Positions 22,879 to 31,346 of a stretch of 44,872 nucleotides of DNA are shown here, piece by piece. The notes under the pieces are model-generated. The model did no database searches. It had not been told where the DNA came from and was given only the letters and a program-made list of their open reading frames with translations. The position numbers were made by a program, and so were the translations under genes. Within the stretch, counting starts at the first letter, position 1. The number at the start of each line of letters is the position of its first letter. This DNA is from a virus: positions 1 through 44,872 of IMG/VR virus record IMGVR_UViG_3300009085_000007; one strand, written 5' to 3'.

Positions 22879-23301
22879 ATGAGTGAACAAGTAGACGACA
22901 TAACTGTCGGCGCATTCCAAGACGTGATTGACGAGTGGATTAAAACCCGCGACGAGATTGATCGCATCGAGGATACTGTAAAACCTTTATCAGACAAACG
23001 CCGCCAATTAGAATCTCAGATTGCAAAATACTTTGAAGCAACGGGTCTTGAAAAATTTGAGGGTCGTTTAGGTGGAGTAGAAAAAAGAACGGTACAATAC
23101 GTTAATCAACCGAGCGAGGAAGGACGCCAACAATTTATTGATCATTTAATTGCAACAAACGAACTCGCGGACGTGATAACTTTTCATCAACAAAAGCTAA
23201 CGTCATGGTTCAAACACAAAAAAGAAGAATTAGGTTTTGAATTTAAGCCACCAGGCTTGGAAGAAATGAAAGAACGAATCGAACTAAGAAGAAAAAAATA
23301 A
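22879..23301 (+). CDS. Phage DNA-metabolism-associated helical protein
   Basis: This 140-aa protein follows AAGGGGAAAAT. An N-terminal coiled coil (DEWIKTRDEIDRIEDTV and on) leads into LEKFEGRLGGVEKRTVQYV and then FIDHLIATNELADVITFHQ, QKLTSWFKHKKEE. This layout (coiled coil, KFxGxLGxV, then a WFK-type helix) recurs in small proteins encoded beside ssDNA-binding and polymerase genes in many phages, some annotated Gam-like. No enzymatic motif. It probably works with the adjacent SSB-like protein, which is inferred from context. Confidence 0.7.
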   Translation: MSEQVDDITVGAFQDVIDEWIKTRDEIDRIEDTVKPLSDKRRQLESQIAKYFEATGLEKFEGRLGGVEKRTVQYVNQPSEEGRQQFIDHLIATNELADVITFHQQKLTSWFKHKKEELGFEFKPPGLEEMKERIELRRKK

Positions 23302-23315
23302 CAAAAGGAAAATAT

Positions 23316-24107
23316 ATGTCTAAGCAAATACAAAAAAAAGAAACTACTGCGCTCGTAACAAACGAAGAATACGCTGGGATGTTAGCGGACCTACCAAGCG
23401 CGGACGCATCGGACTATCGAATCCCGAATCTAGTTGTCGTACAACCAACGAGCAAATTAGCTGCGAACCCTGGCGAGGTTGTGGACTTAAACACAAAACA
23501 AGTTGTTGGTACGGCGGGCAAGCCTCTGAATTTCGTACCCCTTTGGTTTTGGAAGTCTTGGGAAATTTTCAGTGAAGATAAACAGAACAACCGCGAATAC
23601 ATGGGTAAAGAAATTTTCTCGCCCAAGAATGCAATGTGGAAGTGGGAAGAACTTCACGCCGACGGCAGTCGCACACGTCGATACTTAAATACGAACGTGT
23701 TTATGATTTTAGAAAAAGATTTAGATTCACCTATGCCACAACTTTATATGTTCCGTTTCCGTGGCAAGTCGACTAACGAGGGAAAAAAGCTTTTGACGTT
23801 CTGGACAAACGCCAAGAACTACAAGCAAATTCCATTCAGTTATTTATTTTCTATTACACCCACCATGGTCACAGACCAAAAGGGTAAATACTTTGTTTCT
23901 ACTTTGGCCAACGTCATGGAAGGCGACAAGTATAAAACCATTTCTGGGGAAGCCTTGAAGATTGCGGCAGGTTGGGTCGATATGATTGCGAAGAACTTGG
24001 CGCAAATGACTTCCGCACAATTGACGGTTGACGACCCAGAAATTGAGGATGTTTCTTCGGTGCCAATGGCAGCGGCGCCGTCGTCCGAAAACACGTTGGC
24101 GTTTTAG
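23316..24107 (+). CDS. Probable phage single-stranded DNA-binding protein
   Basis: This 263-aa protein lies directly before the DNA polymerase. Residues 30-210 are beta-rich with aromatic and basic residues (NFVPLWFWKSWEIFSE, FRFRGKSTNEGKKL). The C-terminal tail from about 230 is acidic and disordered and ends with phenylalanine (VDDPEIEDVSSV, terminal NTLAF). An acidic tail with a terminal aromatic is a hallmark of SSB proteins such as T7 gp2.5. The OB fold cannot be proven by eye. The expected high expression fits the AAAGGAAAATAT site before its ATG. Confidence 0.65.
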   Translation: MSKQIQKKETTALVTNEEYAGMLADLPSADASDYRIPNLVVVQPTSKLAANPGEVVDLNTKQVVGTAGKPLNFVPLWFWKSWEIFSEDKQNNREYMGKEIFSPKNAMWKWEELHADGSRTRRYLNTNVFMILEKDLDSPMPQLYMFRFRGKSTNEGKKLLTFWTNAKNYKQIPFSYLFSITPTMVTDQKGKYFVSTLANVMEGDKYKTISGEALKIAAGWVDMIAKNLAQMTSAQLTVDDPEIEDVSSVPMAAAPSSENTLAF

Positions 24108-24118
24108 TAGGCGCCCTC

Positions 24119-25990
24119 ATGGAAAAAATTAACGAGGCCGTTAAGCGGGCCGATATGGGTAGGTGTATAGGCCTACTCTTGGACGAGCCAATACTTGCGG
24201 TCGATACTGAGACGACGGGACTAGAGCCATTCAAGGGTTGTAAATTATTTTCGATCATTGTGGCTTCACGGACGCACAGTTTCTATTTCAACTTTAATTG
24301 GTTAGGCGAGGCGGAACTAGAGGAATACATTCTAGGTGAGCCCGAAAAAGATATGCTTCGTACTTTGTTTAACAGGTCCCGCAAATGGGTCTTGCAGAAC
24401 GCGAAGTTTGATCTTCATTTTTTAGCTAAGGAAGCTATGTTTCCCGTCGGCGAATACTACGACACTCAAGTCGCAGGTCGGGTTCTTTATAACATTCACG
24501 ATGCGTACTCGCTTGATACACTTGCCGAAATTTATTTGAACGAGCGTAAAGACGATGCGGTCATGAAATGGCTAGAGGAAAACAAGTGTTATCAAATGGT
24601 GCCTCTCGAAGGTCGCAAGAAAATGCTGAAGAATTATTTTTTCGATCAAGTTCCCTTTAACATCATATCCACCTACGCCCTGAAAGATGCACGTCTCACG
24701 TATGATCTTTATTTGAAACAACAAGAATTACTTCCGCCCACTGACGCACCCGTGATCAAAAGTGAAATGCGGCTCATAGAAACTTTGTACGATATGGAAA
24801 ACCTTGGCGTTAAGGCCGACCGCCCGTACACGCTCAATGCGGCGGCGGATAGCAAGATGAAACGTGACGTAGAAATATCTAAATGGTTTGAGCTTGTTGG
24901 CACTGAGCTTATAGATTCAGGCGAATACTTAAAGCCTATTTTTGAGGGTCTCGGCTTCACGGTTCCATACACGCCAAAAATGGAACCAAACGTAGATTCT
25001 GACGTGATTGCAAGCTTTGATAATGAGACGGCTAGAATCTTGGAACGCTATCGTGACGCTGAAAAAAGGTACACCACGCTCATGGGAATCTTGTCTGGTA
25101 TGGACGAGTTCGACGTTGTTCATACGAACTTCAAACAATCCGGTACAGTCACGGGTCGAATGAGTTCCTTCAACCCTAACCTGCAAAACTTAAGCTCCGA
25201 GGATGATACGGCCTACCCGATTCGTAGGTGTTTTATCCCTCGCGAAGGCTATCTTTTTGTGGCTATCGACTATCAACAAATGGAATTTCGATTGCTTCTT
25301 GAATATGCCAAGGAACTAGGTCTCATTGAGAAAATCAAGCAAGGCCACGACCCGCATGATTCGACCGCCGAAATGACAGGGCTTAGTCGTAAAGCGGCCA
25401 AGACTTTGAACTTCGGGCTTGTGTACGGGATGGGCCTTAAGAAATTGGGCAAAGCTATAGGCGTATCAGAAAAAGAAGCACGGGAGTTCAAGCAAAAGTA
25501 TTTCGATGCTTTGCCTGGTGTGCGTGAGTTTTTATGGAATGCGGCCAAGGCGCAGGAAAGTAGGCGCTACACGTGGAATTGGTTGGGACGTAGGTTTCAG
25601 CTTAAAGAACGTCGCGTGAGTTATCGGGCACCAAACTCTATTATTCAGGGTGGGTGCGCGGACGTATGTAAAATAGCAATGAATAGCCTGCATGAATACC
25701 TGCGGGACAAACGCACAAAGATGCTTTTGCAAGTGCATGACGAGATTTTGTTTGAGGTCCCGCTTAACAGTTTGTCGGACATTGGGTCGCTTAAAGACAT
25801 TATGGAAAGCGCATATCCCCATAAACATATACCCTTGACGTGTTCGGTATCTTATAGCCTAAAATCTTTCCACGACATGATTGAGGTCGAAAAGGTGGGG
25901 GATATTGGGGACACCATTAGAGCGGGTATTTCAAGCGAAGGTTCGAAAGTATCTGAAGGCCATACCGAACGTGTGGTTCTTCAAAGCTAG
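24119..25990 (+). CDS. Family A DNA polymerase with 3'-5' exonuclease
   Basis: This 623-aa replicase shows all expected motifs. The exonuclease has VDTETTG (Asp29, Glu31), NAKFDLHFL and YALKDARLTYD. The polymerase has motif A AIDYQQMEFR (Asp384), motif B RKAAKTLNFGLVYG (424-437) and motif C VHDE (539-542). No 5'-3' exonuclease domain is present, as usual for phage replicases. In motif A the usual SQIE reads QQME, and the steric-gate Glu is kept. The gene follows the SSB-like gene by 11 nt and overlaps the nuclease gene downstream. Confidence 0.96.
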   Translation: MEKINEAVKRADMGRCIGLLLDEPILAVDTETTGLEPFKGCKLFSIIVASRTHSFYFNFNWLGEAELEEYILGEPEKDMLRTLFNRSRKWVLQNAKFDLHFLAKEAMFPVGEYYDTQVAGRVLYNIHDAYSLDTLAEIYLNERKDDAVMKWLEENKCYQMVPLEGRKKMLKNYFFDQVPFNIISTYALKDARLTYDLYLKQQELLPPTDAPVIKSEMRLIETLYDMENLGVKADRPYTLNAAADSKMKRDVEISKWFELVGTELIDSGEYLKPIFEGLGFTVPYTPKMEPNVDSDVIASFDNETARILERYRDAEKRYTTLMGILSGMDEFDVVHTNFKQSGTVTGRMSSFNPNLQNLSSEDDTAYPIRRCFIPREGYLFVAIDYQQMEFRLLLEYAKELGLIEKIKQGHDPHDSTAEMTGLSRKAAKTLNFGLVYGMGLKKLGKAIGVSEKEAREFKQKYFDALPGVREFLWNAAKAQESRRYTWNWLGRRFQLKERRVSYRAPNSIIQGGCADVCKIAMNSLHEYLRDKRTKMLLQVHDEILFEVPLNSLSDIGSLKDIMESAYPHKHIPLTCSVSYSLKSFHDMIEVEKVGDIGDTIRAGISSEGSKVSEGHTERVVLQS

Positions 25991-26237
25991 CGAACGGTCG
26001 CTTGCCGGAATACCGGATATGATTTTGTGTGTGAATGGGATTTTTGTTGCGCTAGAACTTAAGCGTGATTCGAAATCAAAGGCTTCACGGCTTCAAGAAC
26101 ATACGCTAGAAATGATAAATAAAAGTGGTGGGCTTGGCATTGTTGTTAGGCCCGACAATTTTGAAAAGGTAATAACAGTCATTAAAACACTATCCGAAGG
26201 GGGAAAATATGATCGAAATGACTTGGGGACAAATTAG
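25905..26237 (+). CDS. VRR-NUC domain nuclease
   Basis: The best start is TTG at 25905 with AGGTGGGGG just upstream, giving 110 aa; the frame is open from another TTG at 25881. The protein carries the PD-(D/E)xK signature of VRR-NUC nucleases: GIPDMIL with catalytic Asp, then ALELKRD, then a Gln in KASRLQEHTLEMI and the closing GLGIVVRP. Phage VRR-NUC proteins are usually stand-alone as here and may process recombination or replication intermediates. It overlaps the polymerase by 86 nt in another frame. Confidence 0.88.
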   Translation: MGTPLERVFQAKVRKYLKAIPNVWFFKASERSLAGIPDMILCVNGIFVALELKRDSKSKASRLQEHTLEMINKSGGLGIVVRPDNFEKVITVIKTLSEGGKYDRNDLGTN

Positions 26238-26631
26238 AGATATGGAACTTAGCGAAGCTTTGAATGGACTAGCTAGACAACGTGTTCCATACGCAACGAC
26301 CTTGAAGATTTTAACAATATCAAAAGCCATCGAGGCGGAACAAAAGAAGGCCGATGAAATGGCCGCAATCATTCGCGACAAGTACATGAAAAAATCTGAT
26401 GACGGTAAAACTTGGGAACTTAAAGACGTGGCCCTTGAGGAAGAACTGAAAACTGCGGAAAAAGATTTCGTTACAACGAAGTTCAAAATACGTTCGAACA
26501 AACTAAAGTCGGTTGATCTTTCAGGAACGGAATTGACTGCGGTTGAATTATTTAAGATTGAGAACTTGGTTGAGTTTGAAAGCGACGTTAAGCCCGAATC
26601 ACACTTAAAGCCCGTCGAGGGGAATGCATAA
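26209..26631 (+). CDS. DUF1617-like small protein, last gene of replication operon
   Basis: This 140-aa protein starts at ATG after GAAGGGGGAAAAT and overlaps the nuclease gene by 29 nt. The layout, a helical N-terminus (LSEALNGLARQRVPYATTLK), a long charged helix, GKTWELKD and a C-terminal TAVELFKIENLVEF, resembles the DUF1617-type proteins of phages, whose role is unknown. I judge this by general pattern, not a unique motif. It closes the rightward operon at a convergent junction. Confidence 0.65.
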   Translation: MIEMTWGQIRDMELSEALNGLARQRVPYATTLKILTISKAIEAEQKKADEMAAIIRDKYMKKSDDGKTWELKDVALEEELKTAEKDFVTTKFKIRSNKLKSVDLSGTELTAVELFKIENLVEFESDVKPESHLKPVEGNA

Positions 26632-26667
26632 TTATGCATAAAGCAAGGGGGTCCGTGAAGGTCCCCC
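26624..26667. terminator. 16-bp palindrome and GC hairpin at convergent operon junction
   Basis: ATGCATAATTATGCAT (26624-26639) is a perfect 16-bp palindrome overlapping the stop of the last rightward gene. Eight bases later GGGGGTCC pairs with GGTCCCCC (26647-26667, one T-T mismatch). Neither is followed by a good U-run, so termination of the converging operons is likely by position but not by sequence. Confidence 0.4.
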
Positions 26668-26695
26668 GCGCCCACAATCCTAAGACGGTGGGGTT

Positions 26696-26935
26696 TTAAG
26701 ATTTCTTATACGCAAGTTTTTTCAAATCATCCAAAGAAGATATTGCGGAACTGTACGCTTCGCCTTTTGACTTTAAGCACTCGCCCACATACTTCATTTT
26801 TTCTTTATCTTTTTTGATTTCTTCGGCGTCGATAATTGTGCGGGCAGCGGATTCAATTTCCCAGTCGTCGTACTTGCCATACTTCTTTTCTTTTTCTTCG
26901 CCTTTGCCGCCCTCGACTTCAACTTCTACTTTCAT
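26696..26935 (-). CDS. Hypothetical highly charged protein
   Basis: This 79-aa, Lys/Glu-rich protein (VEVEVEGGKGEEKEKKYGKY) ends the leftward late operon. A GGGGGCGAAAAA site precedes its ATG, which overlaps the stop of a 40-aa gene upstream in ATGA. Helical with a C-terminal basic end (LDDLKKLAYKKS). Such small charged proteins at the end of an internal-virion-protein block can be packaged with DNA, but there is no direct evidence. Confidence 0.65.
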   Translation of the reverse strand: MKVEVEVEGGKGEEKEKKYGKYDDWEIESAARTIIDAEEIKKDKEKMKYVGECLKSKGEAYSSAISSLDDLKKLAYKKS

Positions 26936-27054
26936 TTTTTCGCCCCCAGTTTAGACCACGCCGAGAACTTGCCTTTCGGTTTCTTCTTTGGCGGTGATTC
27001 GGTTTTCACATATTTTTGCTTCAGCATATTGCCGTAGTCTTGCTTTGTTCCCAT
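26932..27054 (-). CDS. 40-aa very basic protein
   Basis: Start ATG at 27054 overlaps the upstream stop by one base, with GGGAGAATAAATA before it. The stop at 26932-26934 overlaps the next ATG. The product (MGTKQDYGNMLKQKY, then SPPKKKPKGKFSAWSKLG) has about a third Lys residues and may bind nucleic acid. Coupling on both sides and the good ribosome site support expression despite the small size. Confidence 0.65.
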   Translation of the reverse strand: MGTKQDYGNMLKQKYVKTESPPKKKPKGKFSAWSKLGAKK

Positions 27055-28787
27055 TATTTATTCTCCCGCATTAGCATCCAAGGCGCGAATACCGACTGAC
27101 CGGGTATTGCTTCAATTCCACGTCCTACTTGGCCGAGCCCTTTTTCTGACGCCCGCATCGCAGAGTATGTCATGCCTGGGCCATATTTTCTGGCCTGCCT
27201 TAGAGCAAGTCCGCCGACTAAACCTTTTGTTAAAGCTTCGCCTGGGCTTTGTCCTTGAGCAATTTGTGAACCCGCGATTCCCGTTCCGGCGATTGTTTCA
27301 AGTAAACCTAAATTCACTTTCGATTCTTCGCCCGCAACACGGTCCTTTGAAATACGCTGCAATGTTTTCGCTTGGCCGTATCTCTCTTTGAGCGGCTTCA
27401 ATTCTTTTGCACGTTTTGTTCCTGCGTACTTGTCGAGTGTTGCGATACGCTTATCGAGCATATCGTCCACTGTTTTTCGCGCAATCTTGAGCGCCTTTTC
27501 GTTGCCCGTAGATTCGCTGAATTTCTTCTGATAATTGATATTATCGTCCAAGCTTTGTCGATACCGTAGAAGCTTATCAAACGGGGTTTCTTGTGTGAAA
27601 CGAGTGACATTTGCCATTTCGATCACGTCGCCTGCCGCTTGGCCTGCGGGTGGTATTTGCCCAGGGACGCCGGGAACCCGGCTAACAGGGACGGGAAGTC
27701 CGCCCGTAGTTTGTGGCTTAGACATACCAACCATTTCAAAACCCGACTTGATTTTAGTTTTATCAATATCGGCCAAGTTGTTAATTTCTTTTCGTAGGAA
27801 CCGAATCGCATCTTGTCCGCCCGAAGTACCCTTGAGTTCTTTTTTGGCGTTTCGTAAAATGTTCGCAGCTACACGTCTTGCGTTTAGACGTGTATCGTCC
27901 AACACTTTCGCAGCTTGTGGGTTTTCCTTTGCAACCTTCGCAATATCGTCAGTTACACCCTTATAAAGATCGCCTAGTTTTTTACCCGTGGCGTCCGCTA
28001 TTTCGGTCGACTTCTCAAGAACCTTTTCATAGCTTGAGCCCGGCTTGGTCATGCCTTCTTTTTCCATGAATCCAACAAGCTTTTCGCGTTGTGGTGTTCC
28101 CGCAGGAATTTCTTTCATGTGAGCTTTACGTCCGCCCGCAAGCTTCATAGCCAAGGCTTCACGGCCCTTTTTGAATGTACCTGCGGCCTTTGTTAAACCC
28201 TGCCCGACGGCGCCCATTCCGCCCGATACCACGCCGCCCAAGGCAGCTTGTTCTAGGCGGGCCTTGAATTGGTCCTCGGTTTCACCGGGATTCATGACAA
28301 GGCCCATGCCTGCGCCGCCCAAGGCAGCTTTTCCTACGCGGGCTAAAGCGGTTCCGCCTTTGGCTAGCGCAACCCCCGGCATAGGTATTGTGAGCGCCCC
28401 ACCGACGGCCCCAGCCCCATAGGCCAAAGGGTCCTCGGCTTGAATAGCCTTCTCACGTTCGCGCCATTGGCGCAGGTTATCCATATACGAAGTTCTACGA
28501 CCGCCGCCCATAAACTGTGGCAGCACTCGATCAAGCGCCCATTCAGTGCCCGCCTGAAGCTCTGGAACATAACCGAAGCCCGCGCCTTGGCCGAAGCCTT
28601 GAAGCGCGGATTCTGCGCTTGAAAAGTTATCAGTCTGCGCAGGTGTTGGCGGCAAGGCTTGTTGTTGACCAACTTCCCAAGGTGCCTGTCCGGCCTTAAA
28701 GGAACTAGGAACCGCCGCATCTTGTGGCGCCGGAGCTTGTTGTTCTAATTCCCATGGGGCTTCGCCCACCTTGAAATTCTTAGCCAT
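27054..28787 (-). CDS. Internal virion (DNA-ejection) protein, large
   Basis: This 577-aa protein has two near-identical N-terminal units (FKVGEAPWELEQQ at 5-17 and FKAGQAPWEVGQQ at about 30-42). A Gly/Ala-rich hydrophobic region (about 120-210, AYGAGAVGGALTIPMPGVAL and later) follows, then a long helical, basic central domain and another Gly/Ala-rich C-terminal part. This pattern is typical of large ejection proteins of podoviruses that form a trans-envelope channel. It sits with two other helical, Gln-rich internal-type proteins. No peptidase or lysozyme motif was seen. Confidence 0.75.
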   Translation of the reverse strand: MAKNFKVGEAPWELEQQAPAPQDAAVPSSFKAGQAPWEVGQQQALPPTPAQTDNFSSAESALQGFGQGAGFGYVPELQAGTEWALDRVLPQFMGGGRRTSYMDNLRQWREREKAIQAEDPLAYGAGAVGGALTIPMPGVALAKGGTALARVGKAALGGAGMGLVMNPGETEDQFKARLEQAALGGVVSGGMGAVGQGLTKAAGTFKKGREALAMKLAGGRKAHMKEIPAGTPQREKLVGFMEKEGMTKPGSSYEKVLEKSTEIADATGKKLGDLYKGVTDDIAKVAKENPQAAKVLDDTRLNARRVAANILRNAKKELKGTSGGQDAIRFLRKEINNLADIDKTKIKSGFEMVGMSKPQTTGGLPVPVSRVPGVPGQIPPAGQAAGDVIEMANVTRFTQETPFDKLLRYRQSLDDNINYQKKFSESTGNEKALKIARKTVDDMLDKRIATLDKYAGTKRAKELKPLKERYGQAKTLQRISKDRVAGEESKVNLGLLETIAGTGIAGSQIAQGQSPGEALTKGLVGGLALRQARKYGPGMTYSAMRASEKGLGQVGRGIEAIPGQSVFAPWMLMRENK

Positions 28788-30043
28788 TATTGAGTCACCT
28801 CAACCCACGTATCGCCCTGTTTTTCATAGACCTTCCCCTGATATTCTTTACGTTCTGGGGTCGGAGGCGGAGCTTCCATTCCGAGTAGGTCCTCGGTTAG
28901 TTCGCCGCCCTGGTCTCGAAATCGCTCAATCGCCTCTGGCCTGTATGATTTTTCAGATTGTTGCATGGATTTTCGTAGAGCCTTCTTGAATCTGTGCAAA
29001 GCCCCGATCATTTCTTCCTCGGTGTTGAATGCGCCTGACGCGAACTCTGTGCGTAAACGTGCAAGTTCTTGGTTGGTAACTGCCGCACCCGATCTTTGCT
29101 TCAATAACGAGTTAAAGATACCTTTGAAGGCGACTTCAAATTCTTCGCCCGCTGAGCCAGGGATATACATTCTTCCCATGAGCGGAACATTTTTTCCTGG
29201 GGCATCTACTTTCATACCATTGAAGGTTTTAGTTTTCGGGTCGTATGCCTCTAAGTTGTGACCAAGTAAACCTTCAATAGTTTTCACGCTCCCAGCTAAA
29301 GCCGGAAGTTCCCCACCTAAATCTTTACCAAGCTTCACAACCTGATCGGCAATGATCTTGTCATTTTTTTGATCAAGGCCCGCCCTTTGTCTTTCGTCGG
29401 CACGAGCCTGTGAATCATTTTTTGCGGCCTTCGCAGCATTCATTTGCATTTGTGCAATTTCTTTTCGCATAAGACCTTGTTCACGATACGCTTCCGTTCG
29501 AAGCCGTTCTTGTTCAAGTTTATCTGCGGCAAGTTGCCGTTGTTGTTCGAACTTATCTTTTGCAAGCTGCATAGCTTGAGCTTGTTGCGCAGCTTTTTGT
29601 TCTTGAGTTAATTGCGCTTGGAGTAAACCCATTTGAGTTTTAGTCATGCCCTGTCGACGGCTTTGAATCATATCTTGTAGACGCACGATTTTTTCTTGTC
29701 GTGCATCTTCTGATTCCGGCGCCATTTGCTCGGCTAGTCTTTGTGTCGCGTTTCCGCCTCTAGGACTTAGTTGGTCGACAAGTGTAGCAAGGGGTCTAAA
29801 ATCTGTTTCACGAGGCTTTTGTTGATACTCAGTCAAATAGTTTTGTAGTTGACTTAAGCCGCCTTGTTCTTGTGAAGCGGCCTGTCCGGCAAGCTGTAGA
29901 TACTTTTGAAGTGCGGGACTGTTAGGCGCACCTTGCGCGGCCACGGCTTCATAGGAACTAACATCGAGGGGAACTGGATTCAATTCCTCGTCGTATTCCT
30001 GCGCAAGATTTTGTTGTGTCAAATAGTCTTGTAGTCCCGCCAT
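28787..30043 (-). CDS. Internal virion protein, Gln-rich coiled coil
   Basis: The protein is 418 aa from the ATG at 30043 with GAGGTG upstream; a longer frame to 30091 has no site. It is Gln/Ala-rich with a long coiled coil in the middle (about 120-250, e.g. AQQAQAMQLAKDKFEQQRQL), followed by a more globular C-terminal region. It lacks membrane segments. Composition and place between other virion proteins fit an ejection or internal core protein. The stop overlaps the start of the next gene by one base. Confidence 0.75.
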   Translation of the reverse strand: MAGLQDYLTQQNLAQEYDEELNPVPLDVSSYEAVAAQGAPNSPALQKYLQLAGQAASQEQGGLSQLQNYLTEYQQKPRETDFRPLATLVDQLSPRGGNATQRLAEQMAPESEDARQEKIVRLQDMIQSRRQGMTKTQMGLLQAQLTQEQKAAQQAQAMQLAKDKFEQQRQLAADKLEQERLRTEAYREQGLMRKEIAQMQMNAAKAAKNDSQARADERQRAGLDQKNDKIIADQVVKLGKDLGGELPALAGSVKTIEGLLGHNLEAYDPKTKTFNGMKVDAPGKNVPLMGRMYIPGSAGEEFEVAFKGIFNSLLKQRSGAAVTNQELARLRTEFASGAFNTEEEMIGALHRFKKALRKSMQQSEKSYRPEAIERFRDQGGELTEDLLGMEAPPPTPERKEYQGKVYEKQGDTWVEVTQ

Positions 30044-30050
30044 AAACACC

Positions 30051-30410
30051 TCACGCGATTGAAGATGGGTCAAAGCTTTGTGTTCTTCCACCCGTGTACG
30101 ATGAATCTATTCCAGAATAGAGTGTTGGCTTCTTTTCAGGGACTTTTTTTTTATCCCCAAACTGTTTACCAAACATATATCCCTGTAAACCCGATTGAGC
30201 TGCGGCACCCATAACATCGGCGCTTCCGCCAACCGCTTTCGGGCCCATCATATCGGCTTTCATTCCGGTCCACGGCGAGTATTCCATTTGTGCGGCGTTG
30301 GCCATCATTTGAGCCTTGTTCGCCTCGCCTTGTTGCTTTTGCGCTTGCCCTTGTTGGTGTGCGCCTAGTGCGGCAGAACCGACTGCGACCCCTGTAGCAA
30401 TCCATGACAT
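30051..30410 (-). CDS. Small internal-core-type virion protein
   Basis: This 119-aa protein begins with a hydrophobic Gly/Ala segment (SWIATGVAVGSAALGAHQQG), followed by Gln/Ala/Met-rich helices, as in the small inner-core proteins of T7-like and related podoviruses (gp14 type). It lies just before the coiled-coil ejection protein. The assignment is from composition and order. It has a single weak membrane-like helix at the N-terminus, which would suit insertion into the host envelope during infection. Confidence 0.7.
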   Translation of the reverse strand: MSWIATGVAVGSAALGAHQQGQAQKQQGEANKAQMMANAAQMEYSPWTGMKADMMGPKAVGGSADVMGAAAQSGLQGYMFGKQFGDKKKVPEKKPTLYSGIDSSYTGGRTQSFDPSSIA

Positions 30411-30411
30411 A

Positions 30412-30921
30412 TTATTCCCCCTCGTTCAATTTTACTATATCGGCCATTGGTTTGTCCGTGTAGTCTTTTGCGATTAACATTTCCTCTAAAACGTCAAGGT
30501 CCCGAATGTTATCGGGATTTTTATGGACTGTGGTCCAGACCATATCCTCGTGAATAAATAGTGCCCGCTTAACATAGGGGCGAGACATAAACACCATGGG
30601 GGCCTGAATCAACTGTGAGCCGAATTCCTCGGACACGACCGATGCCGACCCTTGGCCGATAACAACAATATGATCAAGCTTGTGAATTTTACCCGTGATC
30701 AATGAGCCCGCCTTCATAAACACCGTCCGAGTATAAACACCATCGGCGAAAGTGTGCATGGTCTCAAGTGCGACTCTATCCTTTTCAGGTGCGGCTAACA
30801 TTTTTTGCTCAAGGCTATGAATTGAATTACGAATCATTTCAGGCGTTAGGTTATTAAATCCGCCCTCAATTGTTAGAAAAGAACTCCCGTCATGGTTTTC
30901 TTGAATCATTAAGTTATTCAC
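30412..30921 (-). CDS. Cupin-like (RmlC-type) protein
   Basis: This 169-aa protein has a beta-barrel-like stretch from about residue 60 to 140 (YTRTVFMKAGSLITGKIHKL, DHIVVIGQGSASVVSE, MVFMSRPYVKRALFIHED), a cupin pattern of short strands with His residues (KIHKLDH and FIHED). The first metal-binding HxH is only partly kept. Similar cupin-like proteins are found in virion-gene regions of other podoviruses. Ligand and role unknown. It overlaps the GNAT-like gene upstream by 4 nt. Confidence 0.65.
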   Translation of the reverse strand: MNNLMIQENHDGSSFLTIEGGFNNLTPEMIRNSIHSLEQKMLAAPEKDRVALETMHTFADGVYTRTVFMKAGSLITGKIHKLDHIVVIGQGSASVVSEEFGSQLIQAPMVFMSRPYVKRALFIHEDMVWTTVHKNPDNIRDLDVLEEMLIAKDYTDKPMADIVKLNEGE

Positions 30922-31346
30922 TGAACCACCCCACGAGTTTCAAGTACAAGGTATAAATCACCATAGGTATCAAGCTGCGTACCCGTCACAAGAAAACCGC
31001 CCGCAAAAGCAAGCTTAAGCATGGGGATGTTTTTGTTACACACGCGGGTTGAAATAAACTTATAATTTTCCTTCAAATAGTCAACCATTGATAAATACGT
31101 TTTTAACGTGAGTGAAGTTCCCCGTATTGTAGGGAAGTTACCACCGTGCTGCATATAAACAGATTCAGAATCAAATTCCACCATGGTTGAATATCCCATT
31201 GGTTCCAAGGTTTCTTTGTTTCTAACAAGTAGTGCAAAGGCAATGCGGTTTTTATCTCGCGGGAAATCGAAGTCAAACGAAAACCTCAGAGTGTTTTCTG
31301 AGATTTCGGACCATTGTTCTGAGCTAAGACGCATAACCTCTAGCAT
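30918..31346 (-). CDS. GNAT-like acetyltransferase-fold protein
   Basis: This 142-aa protein has the beta/alpha order of a GNAT fold: RIAFALLVRNKETLEPMGYS (beta 2-3), SLTLKTYLSMVDYLKE (place of the CoA-binding helix), ISTRVCNKNIPMLKLAFAGG (beta 5-alpha 4) and LVTGTQLDTYGDLYLVLE at the end. The N-x-x-M-x-K-L-A-x-x-x-G-F pattern is typical. The RxxGxG/A CoA motif is weak (RGTSLT), so activity is uncertain. It is tightly coupled to the Hint gene (1-nt overlap) and the cupin gene. Confidence 0.7.
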   Translation of the reverse strand: MLEVMRLSSEQWSEISENTLRFSFDFDFPRDKNRIAFALLVRNKETLEPMGYSTMVEFDSESVYMQHGGNFPTIRGTSLTLKTYLSMVDYLKENYKFISTRVCNKNIPMLKLAFAGGFLVTGTQLDTYGDLYLVLETRGVVQ

